The position numbers and the translations under genes were made by a program. DNA of 64,000 nucleotides from G965215055 sp965215055 (lineage in GTDB: Bacteria; Pseudomonadota; Gammaproteobacteria; UBA4575): the NCBI GenBank assembly GCA_965215055.1, contig OZ244046.1, forward strand, positions 372,001 to 436,000. The letters are read 5' to 3'. Shown here in pieces: positions 18,809 to 28,166 of this stretch. The notes beneath the pieces are model-generated. The model made no database searches. It was given only the letters and a program-made list of their open reading frames with translations, and had not been told where the DNA came from. Positions within the stretch are counted from its first letter, which is position 1, and every line of letters begins with the position of its first letter.

Positions 18809-19405
18809 GTGGTCAATATTAAAAGCAAAGACGTTACAGGCGTCATACTTGCGGGAGGACAGGCAAGGCGCATGGGTGGCCTGGACAAGGGACTGGCCGA
18901 GATCAATGGTCAGGCCATGATCTCTTATGTTATCAAGGCCCTGGCACCGCAGGTAAGCGACATCCTGATTAACGCCAATCGTAACGAAAAGGCGTACCGG
19001 CAGTTTGGCTATACTGTATTTGCAGACGAACTGGCAGGTTTCCAGGGGCCACTGGCCGGTATCGCCGCCGCGATGGAAAAAGCCGCGACGGGCTATATCT
19101 GCACCTGCCCGTGTGACGGCCCGTTGCTGCCGGACGACCTGGTAGCACGTCTATATACACAGTTGACCGGTCAAGGCAGCGAAATAGCCGTTGTACACGA
19201 TGGCGACCGCATGCAGCCGGTATACGCACTGATTGACTGCAAAGCGCGCACAAGCCTGCAAGATTTCCTGGCGTCCGGTGGGCGTAAAATTGATCACTGG
19301 TATGATCAGCACAAGCTGACAGAGGTAGACTTCAGTGACAAAAAGGACTGTTTTATAAATATAAATACACCTGAAGACCAAATCACTTTTGAAAATTATT
19401 ACTAG
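18809..19405 (+). CDS. mobA: Molybdenum cofactor guanylyltransferase
   Basis: The 198-residue protein uses a GTG start. The nucleotidyltransferase loop GVILAGGQARRMGGLDKGL is at residues 11-29, with CPCDGPLLP carrying the metal-binding Asp at about residue 97. It transfers GMP from GTP to Mo-molybdopterin to give MGD, the cofactor form of DMSO-reductase family enzymes. mobB follows 14 bp downstream. Confidence 0.93.
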   Translation: MVNIKSKDVTGVILAGGQARRMGGLDKGLAEINGQAMISYVIKALAPQVSDILINANRNEKAYRQFGYTVFADELAGFQGPLAGIAAAMEKAATGYICTCPCDGPLLPDDLVARLYTQLTGQGSEIAVVHDGDRMQPVYALIDCKARTSLQDFLASGGRKIDHWYDQHKLTEVDFSDKKDCFININTPEDQITFENYY

Positions 19406-19419
19406 ACTGCCGGATCACC

Positions 19420-19956
19420 ATGGAAAAAATTGAATTTACCAGGCCCGTCATAGGCTTAAGTGCGTACAGTGGTGCAGGGAAAACCACCTTGCTTGAAAAA
19501 ATCATTCCCATATTTAATTCACGCGGTCTGAACGTAGCAGTTATCAAACACGCCCACCACTCATTTGACATAGATCATCCTGCAAAAGACAGCTATAAAA
19601 TCCGCAAGTCGGGTGCCCAACAAATCTTGATTTCTTCACAAAAGCGCTGGGCACTTATCCATGAGAACTTGCCTGATGGCCCTGAACTCTCGCTGCAGGA
19701 GGCGTTGCTTCACATTACGGTTGAAAGTATCGATTTCGTCATCGTGGAAGGCTTCAAGGCGGCACCAATTCCCAAGGTCGAGGTTCACCGACCTGCCCTG
19801 GGCAAGCCTCTCATAGCCGTCAATGACGAGAACGTGATTGCAATCGCCACGGACGAACCCGAAAAAGTCAATACGTCACTACCGCTACTGGAACTCAATG
19901 CTCCGCAAAAAATTGCGCAATTTATAGAGCAATTTGTAACCAGGCAGCGCGCCTGA
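19420..19956 (+). CDS. mobB: Molybdopterin-guanine dinucleotide biosynthesis protein B
   Basis: The 178-residue P-loop GTPase-like protein has Walker A GLSAYSGAGKTTLLEK (12-28), the Switch-like KHAHHSFDIDHPAKDS block typical of MobB, and FVIVEGFKAAPIPKVEV. It assists MobA in guanylating molybdopterin. It forms an operon with mobA. Confidence 0.93.
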   Translation: MEKIEFTRPVIGLSAYSGAGKTTLLEKIIPIFNSRGLNVAVIKHAHHSFDIDHPAKDSYKIRKSGAQQILISSQKRWALIHENLPDGPELSLQEALLHITVESIDFVIVEGFKAAPIPKVEVHRPALGKPLIAVNDENVIAIATDEPEKVNTSLPLLELNAPQKIAQFIEQFVTRQRA

Positions 19957-20000
19957 CTCAAATATCCGGATTCATTCTCCACTCGAGGGTACAAAAATGC

Positions 20001-20006
20001 TATAAT
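20001..20006 (+). promoter_or_regulatory. Probable -10 box upstream of gltA
   Basis: A perfect TATAAT lies in the 258-bp gap before citrate synthase. No good -35 hexamer is found 16-18 bp upstream, so it may need an activator or be an extended -10 variant. A transcript from here would have a 5' leader of about 200 nt, in which I see no recognisable riboswitch. Confidence 0.4.
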
Positions 20007-20214
20007 CGCAAGTCAAGACAATATATTGCTGCCGACTGCTACAGTTTTTTGCAAATCATTATTCAAAAATAACAATAAGTTACTGAATCAATATCATCTA
20101 GTTTATCTCAAAATTAAGACGGGTATATTTCTCCCCGGGACCGCAGGGGAAAGCAGCCCATCGGCTACCAACCAACGAATTAACATCCCAAGTACATATC
20201 CGGAAAAACGTTAA

Positions 20215-21522
20215 ATGAGTAATCGAACCGTCACGGTAATTGACAATTCGACAGGGAAAAAGGTTGACTTGCCGGTACTTGACGGTACCAGCGGACCCGG
20301 CACTGTCGATATAGGAAAGCTTTACAAGGAGCTTGGTTACTTCACTTTCGACCCCGGCTTCGTATCTACCGGGAGCTGTAAAAGTGAAATTACCTTCATT
20401 GACGGCGACCTTGGCCTCCTGCGCTATCGCGGCTACCCGATAGAGCAGCTTGCGGAAAAAAGTACCTTTTTGGAAGTTTGCTACCTGCTTTTGTACGGCG
20501 AGCTGCCTTGCAAGCAGGAGTTCGACGAATTCGAAGCACGACTGAGAGAACATACCCTGCTGGACGAAAAGATGCGCCGTTTTTACCTGGGGTTTCATAA
20601 CAACTCGCACCCCATGGCCATGATGGTCGCCACGGTAGGCGCACTGTCCGCTTTTTATCATGACCAGATCAATATACATGACGCGGAATCCCGGGACGTT
20701 GCAGCTCAACGCCTTATTGCAAAAGTCCCGACAATGGCGGCCTGGGTATACAAGTACACCGTTGGCCAACCTTTCATGTATCCAAAAAACAGCCTGGATT
20801 ACGTATCGAATTTCCTATACATGATGTTTGGTTTTCCAACCACGGAATACGTGCCCAGCCCGACGTTTGTACGTGCCATGGATGTAATTTTAATTCTGCA
20901 CGCCGACCATGAACAAAACGCGTCGACTTCTACGGTAAGACTGGCGGGCAGTTCCGGTGCAAACCCGTACGCTGCATTCTCTGCGGGGATCAGTTCTCTT
21001 TGGGGACCTGCACACGGCGGCGCAAATGAAGCCGTAATCAATATGCTGGAAGATATCGTCCAGTCTGATAAAGACGTGAATTACTATATCAGGCGTGCCA
21101 AGGACAGGAGATCTGAATTCCGCCTGATGGGATTCGGACATCGTGTCTACAAAAACTATGACCCCCGTGCAAAAATCATTCGGGAGGTCTGTCACAAGTT
21201 ACTGGATGAGCTGGGCGATGACAATCCCAACCGGCCTTTATTCGATACCGCCATGGAGTTGGAGCGAGTGGCACTGGAGGACGACTACTTCATACGACGA
21301 AAGTTGTACCCGAACGTAGATTTTTATTCAGGGATTATTTTGCGGGCCATGGGTTTTCCGCTCAACATGTTCACCGTGATTTTCGCACTGGCGAGGACAG
21401 TCGGCTGGATTTCTCACTGGAAGGAACACATGGGAGATCCGGACGCAAAAATTGGCCGTCCCCGTCAGCTCTACATTGGCGCAGACAAGCGCGATTACGT
21501 AAAAATCAACAAGCGCGGCTAG
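20215..21522 (+). CDS. gltA: Citrate synthase, type II
   Basis: The 435-residue length fits hexameric proteobacterial citrate synthase. Catalytic residues are visible: His in ILHADHEQNAST, His in GFGHRVYKNYDPRA and Asp in NVDFYSGIIL. It condenses oxaloacetate and acetyl-CoA at the entry to the TCA cycle. It converges on metX with overlapping stop codons. Confidence 0.96.
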   Translation: MSNRTVTVIDNSTGKKVDLPVLDGTSGPGTVDIGKLYKELGYFTFDPGFVSTGSCKSEITFIDGDLGLLRYRGYPIEQLAEKSTFLEVCYLLLYGELPCKQEFDEFEARLREHTLLDEKMRRFYLGFHNNSHPMAMMVATVGALSAFYHDQINIHDAESRDVAAQRLIAKVPTMAAWVYKYTVGQPFMYPKNSLDYVSNFLYMMFGFPTTEYVPSPTFVRAMDVILILHADHEQNASTSTVRLAGSSGANPYAAFSAGISSLWGPAHGGANEAVINMLEDIVQSDKDVNYYIRRAKDRRSEFRLMGFGHRVYKNYDPRAKIIREVCHKLLDELGDDNPNRPLFDTAMELERVALEDDYFIRRKLYPNVDFYSGIILRAMGFPLNMFTVIFALARTVGWISHWKEHMGDPDAKIGRPRQLYIGADKRDYVKINKRG

Positions 21523-22691
21523 TCAGCCTCGGCAAAGAATTCTCTCATCACAGGAGCAAAGTGCTCCTCGTCTATCAAGAACGAATCATGCCCGTTTATT
21601 GACGGCAGGCGCGTAAACGCCACGTTGCGCCCCGCCTTTTGCAACCCGTGATAGATCTGCTCCTGCTGCTTGATCGGAAACAGGATATCAGTCTCCACGC
21701 CGACCACCAGCGTCTTTTTTGCATGGATTTTTGCCAGCCCCGCGTTCACGGAGCCTCCATGTTCCGCAACGTCAAACAGATCCATTGCCCTGGATAAACA
21801 GAGATAGCTGTTGGCGTCAAAGGTATCGACAAATTTATGCGCGTTATAATCAAGGTAGGACTCTACTTCAAATTCAATACCAAACCTGTCATCACTACGC
21901 CGCTGCGGATCAACGCGCGCACGGTTAAAGCGTTGATTCCATTCAGCCGCGGCTCGATACGACATCAAGCCCAGTTTACGCGCCAGCACCATCCCGCGTT
22001 TAGGCTCTTCGTCCGGCTCATAATATCCACTCTTCCACTCCGGGTCACAGCGCACGATCTCGCGTTGCAGGGAACGCATGGCAATGGCCAACGGCAATGC
22101 CCGGCACGCGGATGATATCGTAACCAGGTAATCCATTTCGTCCGGGTACTGCAATGCATACGCCAATGAAGACATCCCTCCCATTGAAGCACCTACCACG
22201 GCGTAGAGGTGGTCCACGCCCAGCTCCTGCATCGCGTGGTGACCAGCCTTGGCAATATCCTCGATTGAGAGTTCCGGGTAATCTATACCGTATTGTTTAC
22301 CCGTATCAGGGTTGATAGAGGCTGGACCCGTTGAGCCAAAACAACTTCCCAGTGAATTGACACAGACCACGTAAAACCGGTCAGTATCAATCGGCTTGCC
22401 CGGACCAATCATGTACTCCCACCAGCCCGGGGTTGAATCCTCACCCGATGAACAGGCGTGCGCCGAAGGTGAAAGCCCGGTAAATACAAGAATCGCGTTG
22501 TCACGGAGTTCCGAGAGCGTTCCCCAGGATTCGTAGGCAATGACAACTTTCGGCAATAAACCTCCTCGACGCATGATAAAATCCGTCGTACCGTAGTCGC
22601 CTCGCAGTTCAACAAAGCGAGTTGCAGGAGGTACCCGGTTCGGTATCGGGTGTATCTCCCGGTTGACCATGTTCACGTTATTACTCCCCAT
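21519..22691 (-). CDS. metX: Homoserine O-acyltransferase (MetX family)
   Basis: The protein has 390 residues from this start; frames 21 codons longer or 7 shorter are also possible. The alpha/beta hydrolase has the nucleophile elbow GASMGGMSSLAYALQYP, catalytic Asp in VVGVETDILFPI and His in INGHDSFLIDEEHF. It acylates homoserine in methionine synthesis. Many gammaproteobacterial MetX proteins use succinyl-CoA; acyl specificity cannot be settled here. Confidence 0.9.
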   Translation of the reverse strand: MGSNNVNMVNREIHPIPNRVPPATRFVELRGDYGTTDFIMRRGGLLPKVVIAYESWGTLSELRDNAILVFTGLSPSAHACSSGEDSTPGWWEYMIGPGKPIDTDRFYVVCVNSLGSCFGSTGPASINPDTGKQYGIDYPELSIEDIAKAGHHAMQELGVDHLYAVVGASMGGMSSLAYALQYPDEMDYLVTISSACRALPLAIAMRSLQREIVRCDPEWKSGYYEPDEEPKRGMVLARKLGLMSYRAAAEWNQRFNRARVDPQRRSDDRFGIEFEVESYLDYNAHKFVDTFDANSYLCLSRAMDLFDVAEHGGSVNAGLAKIHAKKTLVVGVETDILFPIKQQEQIYHGLQKAGRNVAFTRLPSINGHDSFLIDEEHFAPVMREFFAEAD

Positions 22692-22782
22692 TTCATAGGT
22701 GTCCACCCTGTAACGTGGTGCCTTCCATACCATACCACGATAAAACAACTGCAAGGGATTCTACCGGACAAATACCTCCGGA

Positions 22783-23280
22783 CTAGACAGGTTGCCGAGG
22801 GCGTACAGTCTGGATTATAGATAAAATCAACAGCGTAAAAAACAAGATAAGAGTTTGCTCGGGAATCGACAGGCCCATGAACGTCCAGTCCACCTCCACG
22901 CAGGAACCGGACCCGCTGATGGATTTTTTAATTACCTCGAAAAAAGGCATTGTATCAAGCATGAAGTAAATATCCGGTGTGCACTCCGGTGCCTGGTCTG
23001 TCGGCAGGCCCTGTAACCATATATGCCTGGATGCAAGGCCGACACCAACCAGGCAAAAAAAGACGGATACCAGTCCATAAATCTTTGCAAAAGTGGACCG
23101 CGGGTTGTGCACGAGTGCAAGTAAAAAAAACATCCCCAGCGCGGCAATAACTACCCTGTCCAACACACAGAGTGGACACGGTTCCAAAAACAGGGTCCTC
23201 TCAAGATAAAGGACGGCAAAGGATAATGAACCGATACATATTATCAGTCCATAGAAATTCAATGCCCGGTAACTAAACAT
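22783..23280 (-). CDS. dsbB: Disulfide bond formation protein B
   Basis: The 165-residue protein has four transmembrane helices. The first periplasmic loop has the CPLC pair (about residues 35-38); the second has cysteines in PECTPD and GSGSCVEVDW. DsbB reoxidises DsbA and passes electrons to quinone. No dsbA is in the window. Confidence 0.92.
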   Translation of the reverse strand: MFSYRALNFYGLIICIGSLSFAVLYLERTLFLEPCPLCVLDRVVIAALGMFFLLALVHNPRSTFAKIYGLVSVFFCLVGVGLASRHIWLQGLPTDQAPECTPDIYFMLDTMPFFEVIKKSISGSGSCVEVDWTFMGLSIPEQTLILFFTLLILSIIQTVRPRQPV

Positions 23281-23288
23281 GTATACCT

Positions 23289-23843
23289 TTAACGCCGTAG
23301 TTCAACATTCAAGCTGCTCAATTTTTTATACCAGCCTGTAATATCTTGCAAAGAATAGGCAGCATTCGCCGGGCTTGGATTCGGAGTCACGAAGACAGTG
23401 GAATTATATATCTTGAAACGTTGCTTTCCCCACTCGATATCCATTTTTTCACTACCAGAATATTTCAAGTAACCTTTAATCGCGATTTTTCCATGAAACC
23501 AGCATACTCCAGGTTGATATTTTGCAATCCTTGCTGCCAGTTCAGGCACCCATCTCTTGTAATCTTCAGCCCTTAAATCCTTGCCCATTGCAGAGTGTCT
23601 TTTAACAACGTCAGTAAAACCAATCCCGTACTTTCGAAGTAACGTTACCTGTGCTACCCCGGACGGGATTATTTCTTCCGGGACCAGGCCACTGGCGTTC
23701 AAAGCCCTCCAGAACCGGTTGCGGGGATTGGCAAAATAAAATCCCTTTTCAACGGAAATCGTAGAAGGATTAAGCCCAATGGACAATATGTTCAGACCAT
23801 GGTCAATATAGTCTGCAAGAGTCTCCTCAATTTCAACGGCCAT
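23289..23843 (-). CDS. mug: G/U mismatch-specific uracil-DNA glycosylase (Mug/TDG)
   Basis: The protein has 184 residues. Motif 1 GLNPSTISVEKGFYFANPRN (22-41) and motif 2 in TPNPSPANAAYSL (about 155) are those of the Mug/TDG branch of uracil-DNA glycosylases. It removes uracil or thymine mispaired with G. The 5' end overlaps the upstream region of the divergent hydrolase gene. Confidence 0.9.
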   Translation of the reverse strand: MAVEIEETLADYIDHGLNILSIGLNPSTISVEKGFYFANPRNRFWRALNASGLVPEEIIPSGVAQVTLLRKYGIGFTDVVKRHSAMGKDLRAEDYKRWVPELAARIAKYQPGVCWFHGKIAIKGYLKYSGSEKMDIEWGKQRFKIYNSTVFVTPNPSPANAAYSLQDITGWYKKLSSLNVELRR

Positions 23844-23927
23844 CAGTACTTCTCTCCCACGGCATTATCTATTATCCTAAACTGCATACTGGAAACCACA
23901 ACTGCTACCTCTGTTCTGCATCATATA

Positions 23928-24659
23928 ATGTCAAACGTGCCGGATAACTCGAACAAGTACTTCATTGAGAGCATGGAACTTGGCCCAATGGAGAACTTTA
24001 TCTATCTGCTGGTCGACGAATCAACCAAGACTGCGGCAGTGGTAGACCCTGCCTGGGATGTACCGGCAATTATAGAGCGAGCAAAGCAGTTGGGCGTTGC
24101 AATTACGGATATCCTGTTGACGCACAGTCATCATGACCACATCAACGGGATAGACAAGTTGTTGAATCACCATGACGCACAGATACACCTGCTGAAAACC
24201 GAGGCTGCTTTCTGGGGAGCTGAACTGGCCAGGCCCAGTCTTCATCATGGTGGAGATCGTATAAAACTCGGTAGTACCGAAATTGAAATCCTGCATACCC
24301 CCGGACACACCCCCGGTTCGGCGTGTTATCGCGTTGGCGATGACCTGGTTACCGGGGATACCCTGTTTGTTTTCGGATGTGGCCGCTGTGACTTGCGTGG
24401 TGGTGACCCGGAACAAATGCACACCACCTTGAAACGGTTTCGGGATGAACTGCCTGCATCCATTGTAATCCACCCGGGGCATCACTATGCAGTGCAAAAG
24501 ACCTCGACCCTGGGCGAAGAGTTGCAGGGAAATCCATTCATGCACTTCACGGAGGTTGATCAATTCGTTCGCTACCGAATGAAAGTACATGACCAGACCA
24601 GGAATTCCCCCTATGCCGCAATCAGAAAAGAAGAACTCGAACTGCTGGAAGATACCTAG
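23928..24659 (+). CDS. MBL-fold hydrolase, glyoxalase II-like
   Basis: The 243-residue protein is taken from the ATG of MSNVPDNSNKYF; the open frame extends 43 codons upstream, but that part overlaps mug and looks unrelated. The metallo-beta-lactamase motif THSHHDHINGID gives the two-metal site, with HTPGHTPGS, DTLFVFGCGRCDL and HPGHHY. It resembles hydroxyacylglutathione hydrolase or a persulfide-dioxygenase-like hydrolase; the C-terminus with NPFMHF fits glyoxalase II. It overlaps the convergent radical SAM gene by 4 bp. Confidence 0.82.
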   Translation: MSNVPDNSNKYFIESMELGPMENFIYLLVDESTKTAAVVDPAWDVPAIIERAKQLGVAITDILLTHSHHDHINGIDKLLNHHDAQIHLLKTEAAFWGAELARPSLHHGGDRIKLGSTEIEILHTPGHTPGSACYRVGDDLVTGDTLFVFGCGRCDLRGGDPEQMHTTLKRFRDELPASIVIHPGHHYAVQKTSTLGEELQGNPFMHFTEVDQFVRYRMKVHDQTRNSPYAAIRKEELELLEDT

Positions 24660-25711
24660 AACATCTCCAACTGTGGCGACGCCTGCTCCTCACGCCGCAC
24701 AAACCTGGAGTGGTCCAGCTCGTAAAAATCTCGGTTAAATCCCAGGTTCTTGCGAGCCAGGCGAAAACGACTCTCTATCATCTTGGCGTAAGCCCCGTCT
24801 CCACGCATGCGTTTTCCAAATTTTGACTGGTAAAGACTGCTGCCGTGCATTTCTTCAAGCTTGCCGAGGACACGCTTGGCTTTCAAGGGATAGTAGCTTT
24901 CAAGCCAGCTTGTAAACAATTCTTTTACTTCATATGGTAACCGCAGCATCACGAAATTTGCACCGATTGCACCATGTGCTTTACCTTGTCCGAGAATACT
25001 TTCCAGTTCATGGTCAGTCAGCACGGGAATGACTGGAGCAACCAGTACACTCACGGGAACCCCGGCTTCGGACAGCAGGCGAATTGATTTGAGTCTCCGC
25101 CTCGGTGTCGTAGCACGCGGTTCCAGGTTTTGTGCGAGCTTTTTATCCAGTGTTGTAATAGTGATGGCAATATGCACCAGCCTCTGCTGGGCGAGTTGCT
25201 GGTACAAATCCAGGTCACGTTCAATCAGTGACGACTTGGTTACCAGGCTTACAGGATGCCTGTATTCCAGCATTAATTTCAGTAACTTGCGCGTAATACC
25301 TAAGTTTTTTTCTACCGGCTGATAAACGTCTGTAATATTCCCCAACGAGATGGTTTTTACTTCATAGCGGCTACTTGAGAATTCTTTTTTTAGCAGTTCT
25401 ACGGCATTGGCCTTGAAAAATATTTTCGTTTCAAAATCAAGCCCGGGTGATAAATCCAGGTACGAATGGGTTGGCCTCGCAAAGCAGTAGACACAGCCGT
25501 GTTCACATCCCCGGTACGGGTTCAGGCTTCGTTCGAACGGGACATCGGGAGATTGGTTGGCAGAAAGAATCGACGCAGCTCGTGACGTCGAAAGTTCAGT
25601 TAAAACGATATCGGACTCATGCGGGTTTACGCCTTCGTCCAGGTCCTTGGTAGTTTTCTCAAAGCGGTTCGGCAGATTTTCGCTATGACCGCGTCCGCGC
25701 ATCTTTCTCAC
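24656..25711 (-). CDS. PA0069-family radical SAM protein
   Basis: The protein has 351 residues with a GTG start. The radical SAM cluster motif is CEHGCVYC in NPYRGCEHGCVYCFARPTHS. SplB-like features include VTKSSLIERDLDLYQ. The family name is the Pseudomonas locus PA0069; the function is unknown. The start codon overlaps the stop of a small upstream gene (GTGA), so the two were probably translationally coupled. Confidence 0.85.
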   Translation of the reverse strand: MRKMRGRGHSENLPNRFEKTTKDLDEGVNPHESDIVLTELSTSRAASILSANQSPDVPFERSLNPYRGCEHGCVYCFARPTHSYLDLSPGLDFETKIFFKANAVELLKKEFSSSRYEVKTISLGNITDVYQPVEKNLGITRKLLKLMLEYRHPVSLVTKSSLIERDLDLYQQLAQQRLVHIAITITTLDKKLAQNLEPRATTPRRRLKSIRLLSEAGVPVSVLVAPVIPVLTDHELESILGQGKAHGAIGANFVMLRLPYEVKELFTSWLESYYPLKAKRVLGKLEEMHGSSLYQSKFGKRMRGDGAYAKMIESRFRLARKNLGFNRDFYELDHSRFVRREEQASPQLEMF

Positions 25712-25973
25712 TTAAAGCTACTAAAGTGGCCACTGTTCCCGTTTTCCACCTCAATGTCCTGCCAAGGGGCACCAATAGAGCCTTCTCTCATACCACTTTC
25801 ATATTGTTCATCTGTAAAATGTGCTGCAAAATTTTTATCAATTGGGTAGCGGGCAAAGTGATTATGAAAAAGTCTCACAAAAAATCTGGCTCAACCCCTC
25901 GCTCACGACAACACTTATCGAAAAGAATGCAGGCTTCGTGGTCAAACTCGCTATTTTCAACGTGGTATTTCAT
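25708..25973 (-). pseudogene. Small gene upstream of radical SAM gene, single-base frameshift
   Basis: From an ATG at 25973 the frame reads MKYHVENSEFDHEACILFDK and on to PDFL, then stops at a TGA immediately after a run of six T (on the minus strand). Adding one T restores an open frame of about 88 codons that continues ARYPIDKNFAAHFTDEQYES and ends in HFSSFK. Its TGA overlaps the GTG start of the radical SAM gene by 2 bases, the usual sign of a coupled gene pair. I do not recognise the family. It may be a true frameshift, a sequencing error in the T run, or programmed slippage. Confidence 0.55.
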
Positions 25974-26181
25974 GCTTAAATAAACCTTTCCCACTAACCA
26001 CACCTAAGTAGCATACTCAGACGCTGCTAAAGCATGACGTGATGTATAACCAACGACTCTGGGCCTGTTGGAAAATTGAGCCATCTTAATAGGCTGTTAT
26101 TGTGGAATATAGACAAATCTCACAGACAATATATATACCAATCAGCATTTTACCTTCAAGCTTAAAATTCTACTCCATCAC

Positions 26182-26496
26182 TCATTTGCGTTTGCGTTGC
26201 ATCGCACTCTTCCTGAATTCACGCCAACTGGGCCCAAGTGCCAACAGCTTGTCCGGCTCATCCTTGTACTTTCTAAGCATATATTGATACGTGATATACG
26301 GAATTTGAAAAGTAAAAACGGCCATGGCGATAAACGATCCCCCTACAAGAGTTGCCATGTGACCTTTGACTTCCACTCCCAGCCACCAGAATATCAAGGC
26401 GAGCACACATACGACCGCGGCCGTTATATAAGTAATTTTGCGCGTGAGCAGGTTAAACTCACGCTGCATGGAGTGCGATAAACTGCCTTGAGTCAT
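26182..26496 (-). CDS. Small two-helix membrane protein
   Basis: The 104-residue protein has two hydrophobic segments (ITAAVVCVLALIFWWLGV and MATLVGGSFIAMAVFTFQI) and a basic C-terminus (REFRKSAMQRKRK). The family is not recognised. It lies alone between two gaps of about 200 bp in which I see no gene. Confidence 0.55.
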   Translation of the reverse strand: MTQGSLSHSMQREFNLLTRKITYITAAVVCVLALIFWWLGVEVKGHMATLVGGSFIAMAVFTFQIPYITYQYMLRKYKDEPDKLLALGPSWREFRKSAMQRKRK

Positions 26497-26705
26497 TTCA
26501 GCAAATTTGTCTCCGTGGTTACTTGCCGGTAATACAGCGTCAGCATATCAATAGCGAAGACCCAGAAGCTAGGCTAACACAAATACTGCTACAATATGGA
26601 TGCTATACGTTGAACCGCAGTGCGTTCAAATAAAAATACGACCACGAAAAACAAGTTGTAGTTTGGCAGGATTTATTGCAACTGGCACAAAGTGGCGCAA
26701 GTCCA

Positions 26706-28072
26706 ATGATTAAGGAAACAACCTCCACGCGCTACCCCCCCCCCCCCCCCCCCCCGTAAAAGGCCTTGACAGCAAGGTCGCCGTCCTTGGCTACCTCTGC
26801 ATCTGTTCGAGCGCGCTCCTCTTCGACTACCTGCTCCTTATTACCGGCACGCAAAACTACCAGGCACTGACACGAGAAGACTACTGGGTTGAAAACCTCA
26901 CCTCAGTTGCCTTTCTCCTGGCAAGCTGCCTGCTGTTTGCCACGACCCTGCTGGAGCGGAGTGCCTTCCAACGCTGTATCTATGCCCTTGGTGCCATTGC
27001 AATGGTGTTTATTGCCGGAGAGGAAATCAGTTGGGGACAGCGTGCGCTCGGCTTCGCAACGCCTGACTTCTTGCTGAACTTGAATGCCCAGAGCGAATTC
27101 AACCTTCACAATATCAAAATAGGAGTAACTCGCAAGCTCTACCTGTATGGGTCGATAATACTGTTCACGGTAACCGGTGCCGCTTTCTTCTGCCAGAGAT
27201 ATACCCTTTTCAGGATTCCCTTGCCATCCATGTTGCTGATATTCGGCTTCCTGGTAGCACTGGCCTATACGGGTTCAATACACAGGATAGGAACGCTCTT
27301 TACTTTTATTACTTTCAATGGGTGGACTTTGCTGCTCCTCTTTGTCGTTTACGCACTGCTTTCCCGGCAAGTTCAATGGCTCGTTGCTGCCGTGGCATCC
27401 GTAACTCTCATTTTGGTGCTTTTATATGTACACAAGTTCAATTTAACACCATTCGTTGTCAATAAGCGGTATGAGGTGCAGGAGTATCTGTTCGGCATCG
27501 CCTGCCTATTTTATGCCCTGGAGGTCTGGCTGGCGCAGAGACGATCGAGAGGTGCTCAGACGGCGCCTGCCGATGTACCAAGCGTTGGTCCGGCGGGGAT
27601 GTTTCGAGTGCCACCCTGGTTGGCAGTGTGCTCTTTTGTCATGGTTTGCAGTGTCGGACTGGTGGCTTTGCAGTTTTTCAAGGCCAAGGCGGTAGCAGCC
27701 GACGTCGAGGAGATTTACCAGCCCATCGTGTCCGGCAAATACGGTGAGCCGACCGTTCGCTCCACTTTTGACGTCTATCTCGTTGAAGGGCAGTTGATCT
27801 ATTTCAAGGAACCGTGCAGCCGGGAAGATATTAAGAAGAGATTCTTTCTGCACCTGGTACCTGTCAATAAAGATAATCTGCCTGGTGACCGCAAGCAGTA
27901 TGGCTTTGACAACCTGGACTTTATCTTTGGCTTCTATAATCCCAGCGTACGCTTCGATGGGAAGTGTATAACAAGAGTCCTGCTCCCGGATTACACCATC
28001 GACCGTATCTATACCGGCCAGTTTATCCCGCGCAAAGGACAACTCTGGACAGCAGAGTTCTCCGTGGACTGA
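26706..28072 (+). CDS. Polytopic membrane protein, phase-off at poly-C tract
   Basis: From ATG 26706 the frame reads MIKETTSTRY, enters 21 C and stops at TAA just after the tract. The gene body is one base out of frame: it is open from the tract onward (VKGLDSKVAVLGYLC) to 28072 and matches the intact copy at 28123-29472 throughout. Its first in-frame ATG is 27002, about 80 codons into the body. One more C (22) or two fewer (19) would give a full protein of about 455 residues. The body has several transmembrane helices, the block FIAGEEISWGQR and a soluble C-terminal domain ending in LWTAEF. The function is unknown; the C-terminal domain resembles extracytoplasmic tails of some PMT-type glycosyltransferases (recollection only). 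Confidence 0.7.
26735..26755 (+). repeat. Poly-C tract, 21 bases
   Basis: A perfect run of 21 C lies inside the 5' end of the membrane-protein gene. It is followed by GTAAAAGGCC, the same sequence that follows the C27 tract at 32361-32387 in an unrelated gene. Tract length sets the reading frame. Confidence 0.9.
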
Positions 28073-28166
28073 GTAGCTGATTCCTCATGCTTACATTGTA
28101 TTGTGCTACATTATCGTGACATGTGCTGCAAGCAGATGATCTCGTGAAATCAGGTACCCCCCCCCC
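28061..28166 (+). repeat. Junction repeat R1 with leader and C10 tract
   Basis: A repeat of about 106 bp begins TCCGTGGACTGAGTAGCTG, containing the last codons and stop of the preceding gene. It runs through a conserved leader (GATGATCTCGTGAAATCA) into 10 C. Copies R2 (30841-30947) and R3 (32361-32480) lie on the opposite strand in front of a different gene family. Within the leader, ATGATCTCGTGA is a complete three-codon mini-ORF whose stop overlaps an in-frame GTG. Confidence 0.85.

Noticed and set aside
23799..23927. N-terminal 43-codon extension of the MBL hydrolase
   Set aside because: It overlaps mug on the other strand, has no family similarity, and the ATG at 23928 begins the conserved domain.
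26735..26755. Poly-C tracts as pure assembly artefact
   Set aside because: Exact lengths may be wrong, but tracts occur at four homologous positions inside conserved leaders on both strands and one has base interruptions, so the tracts themselves are real.
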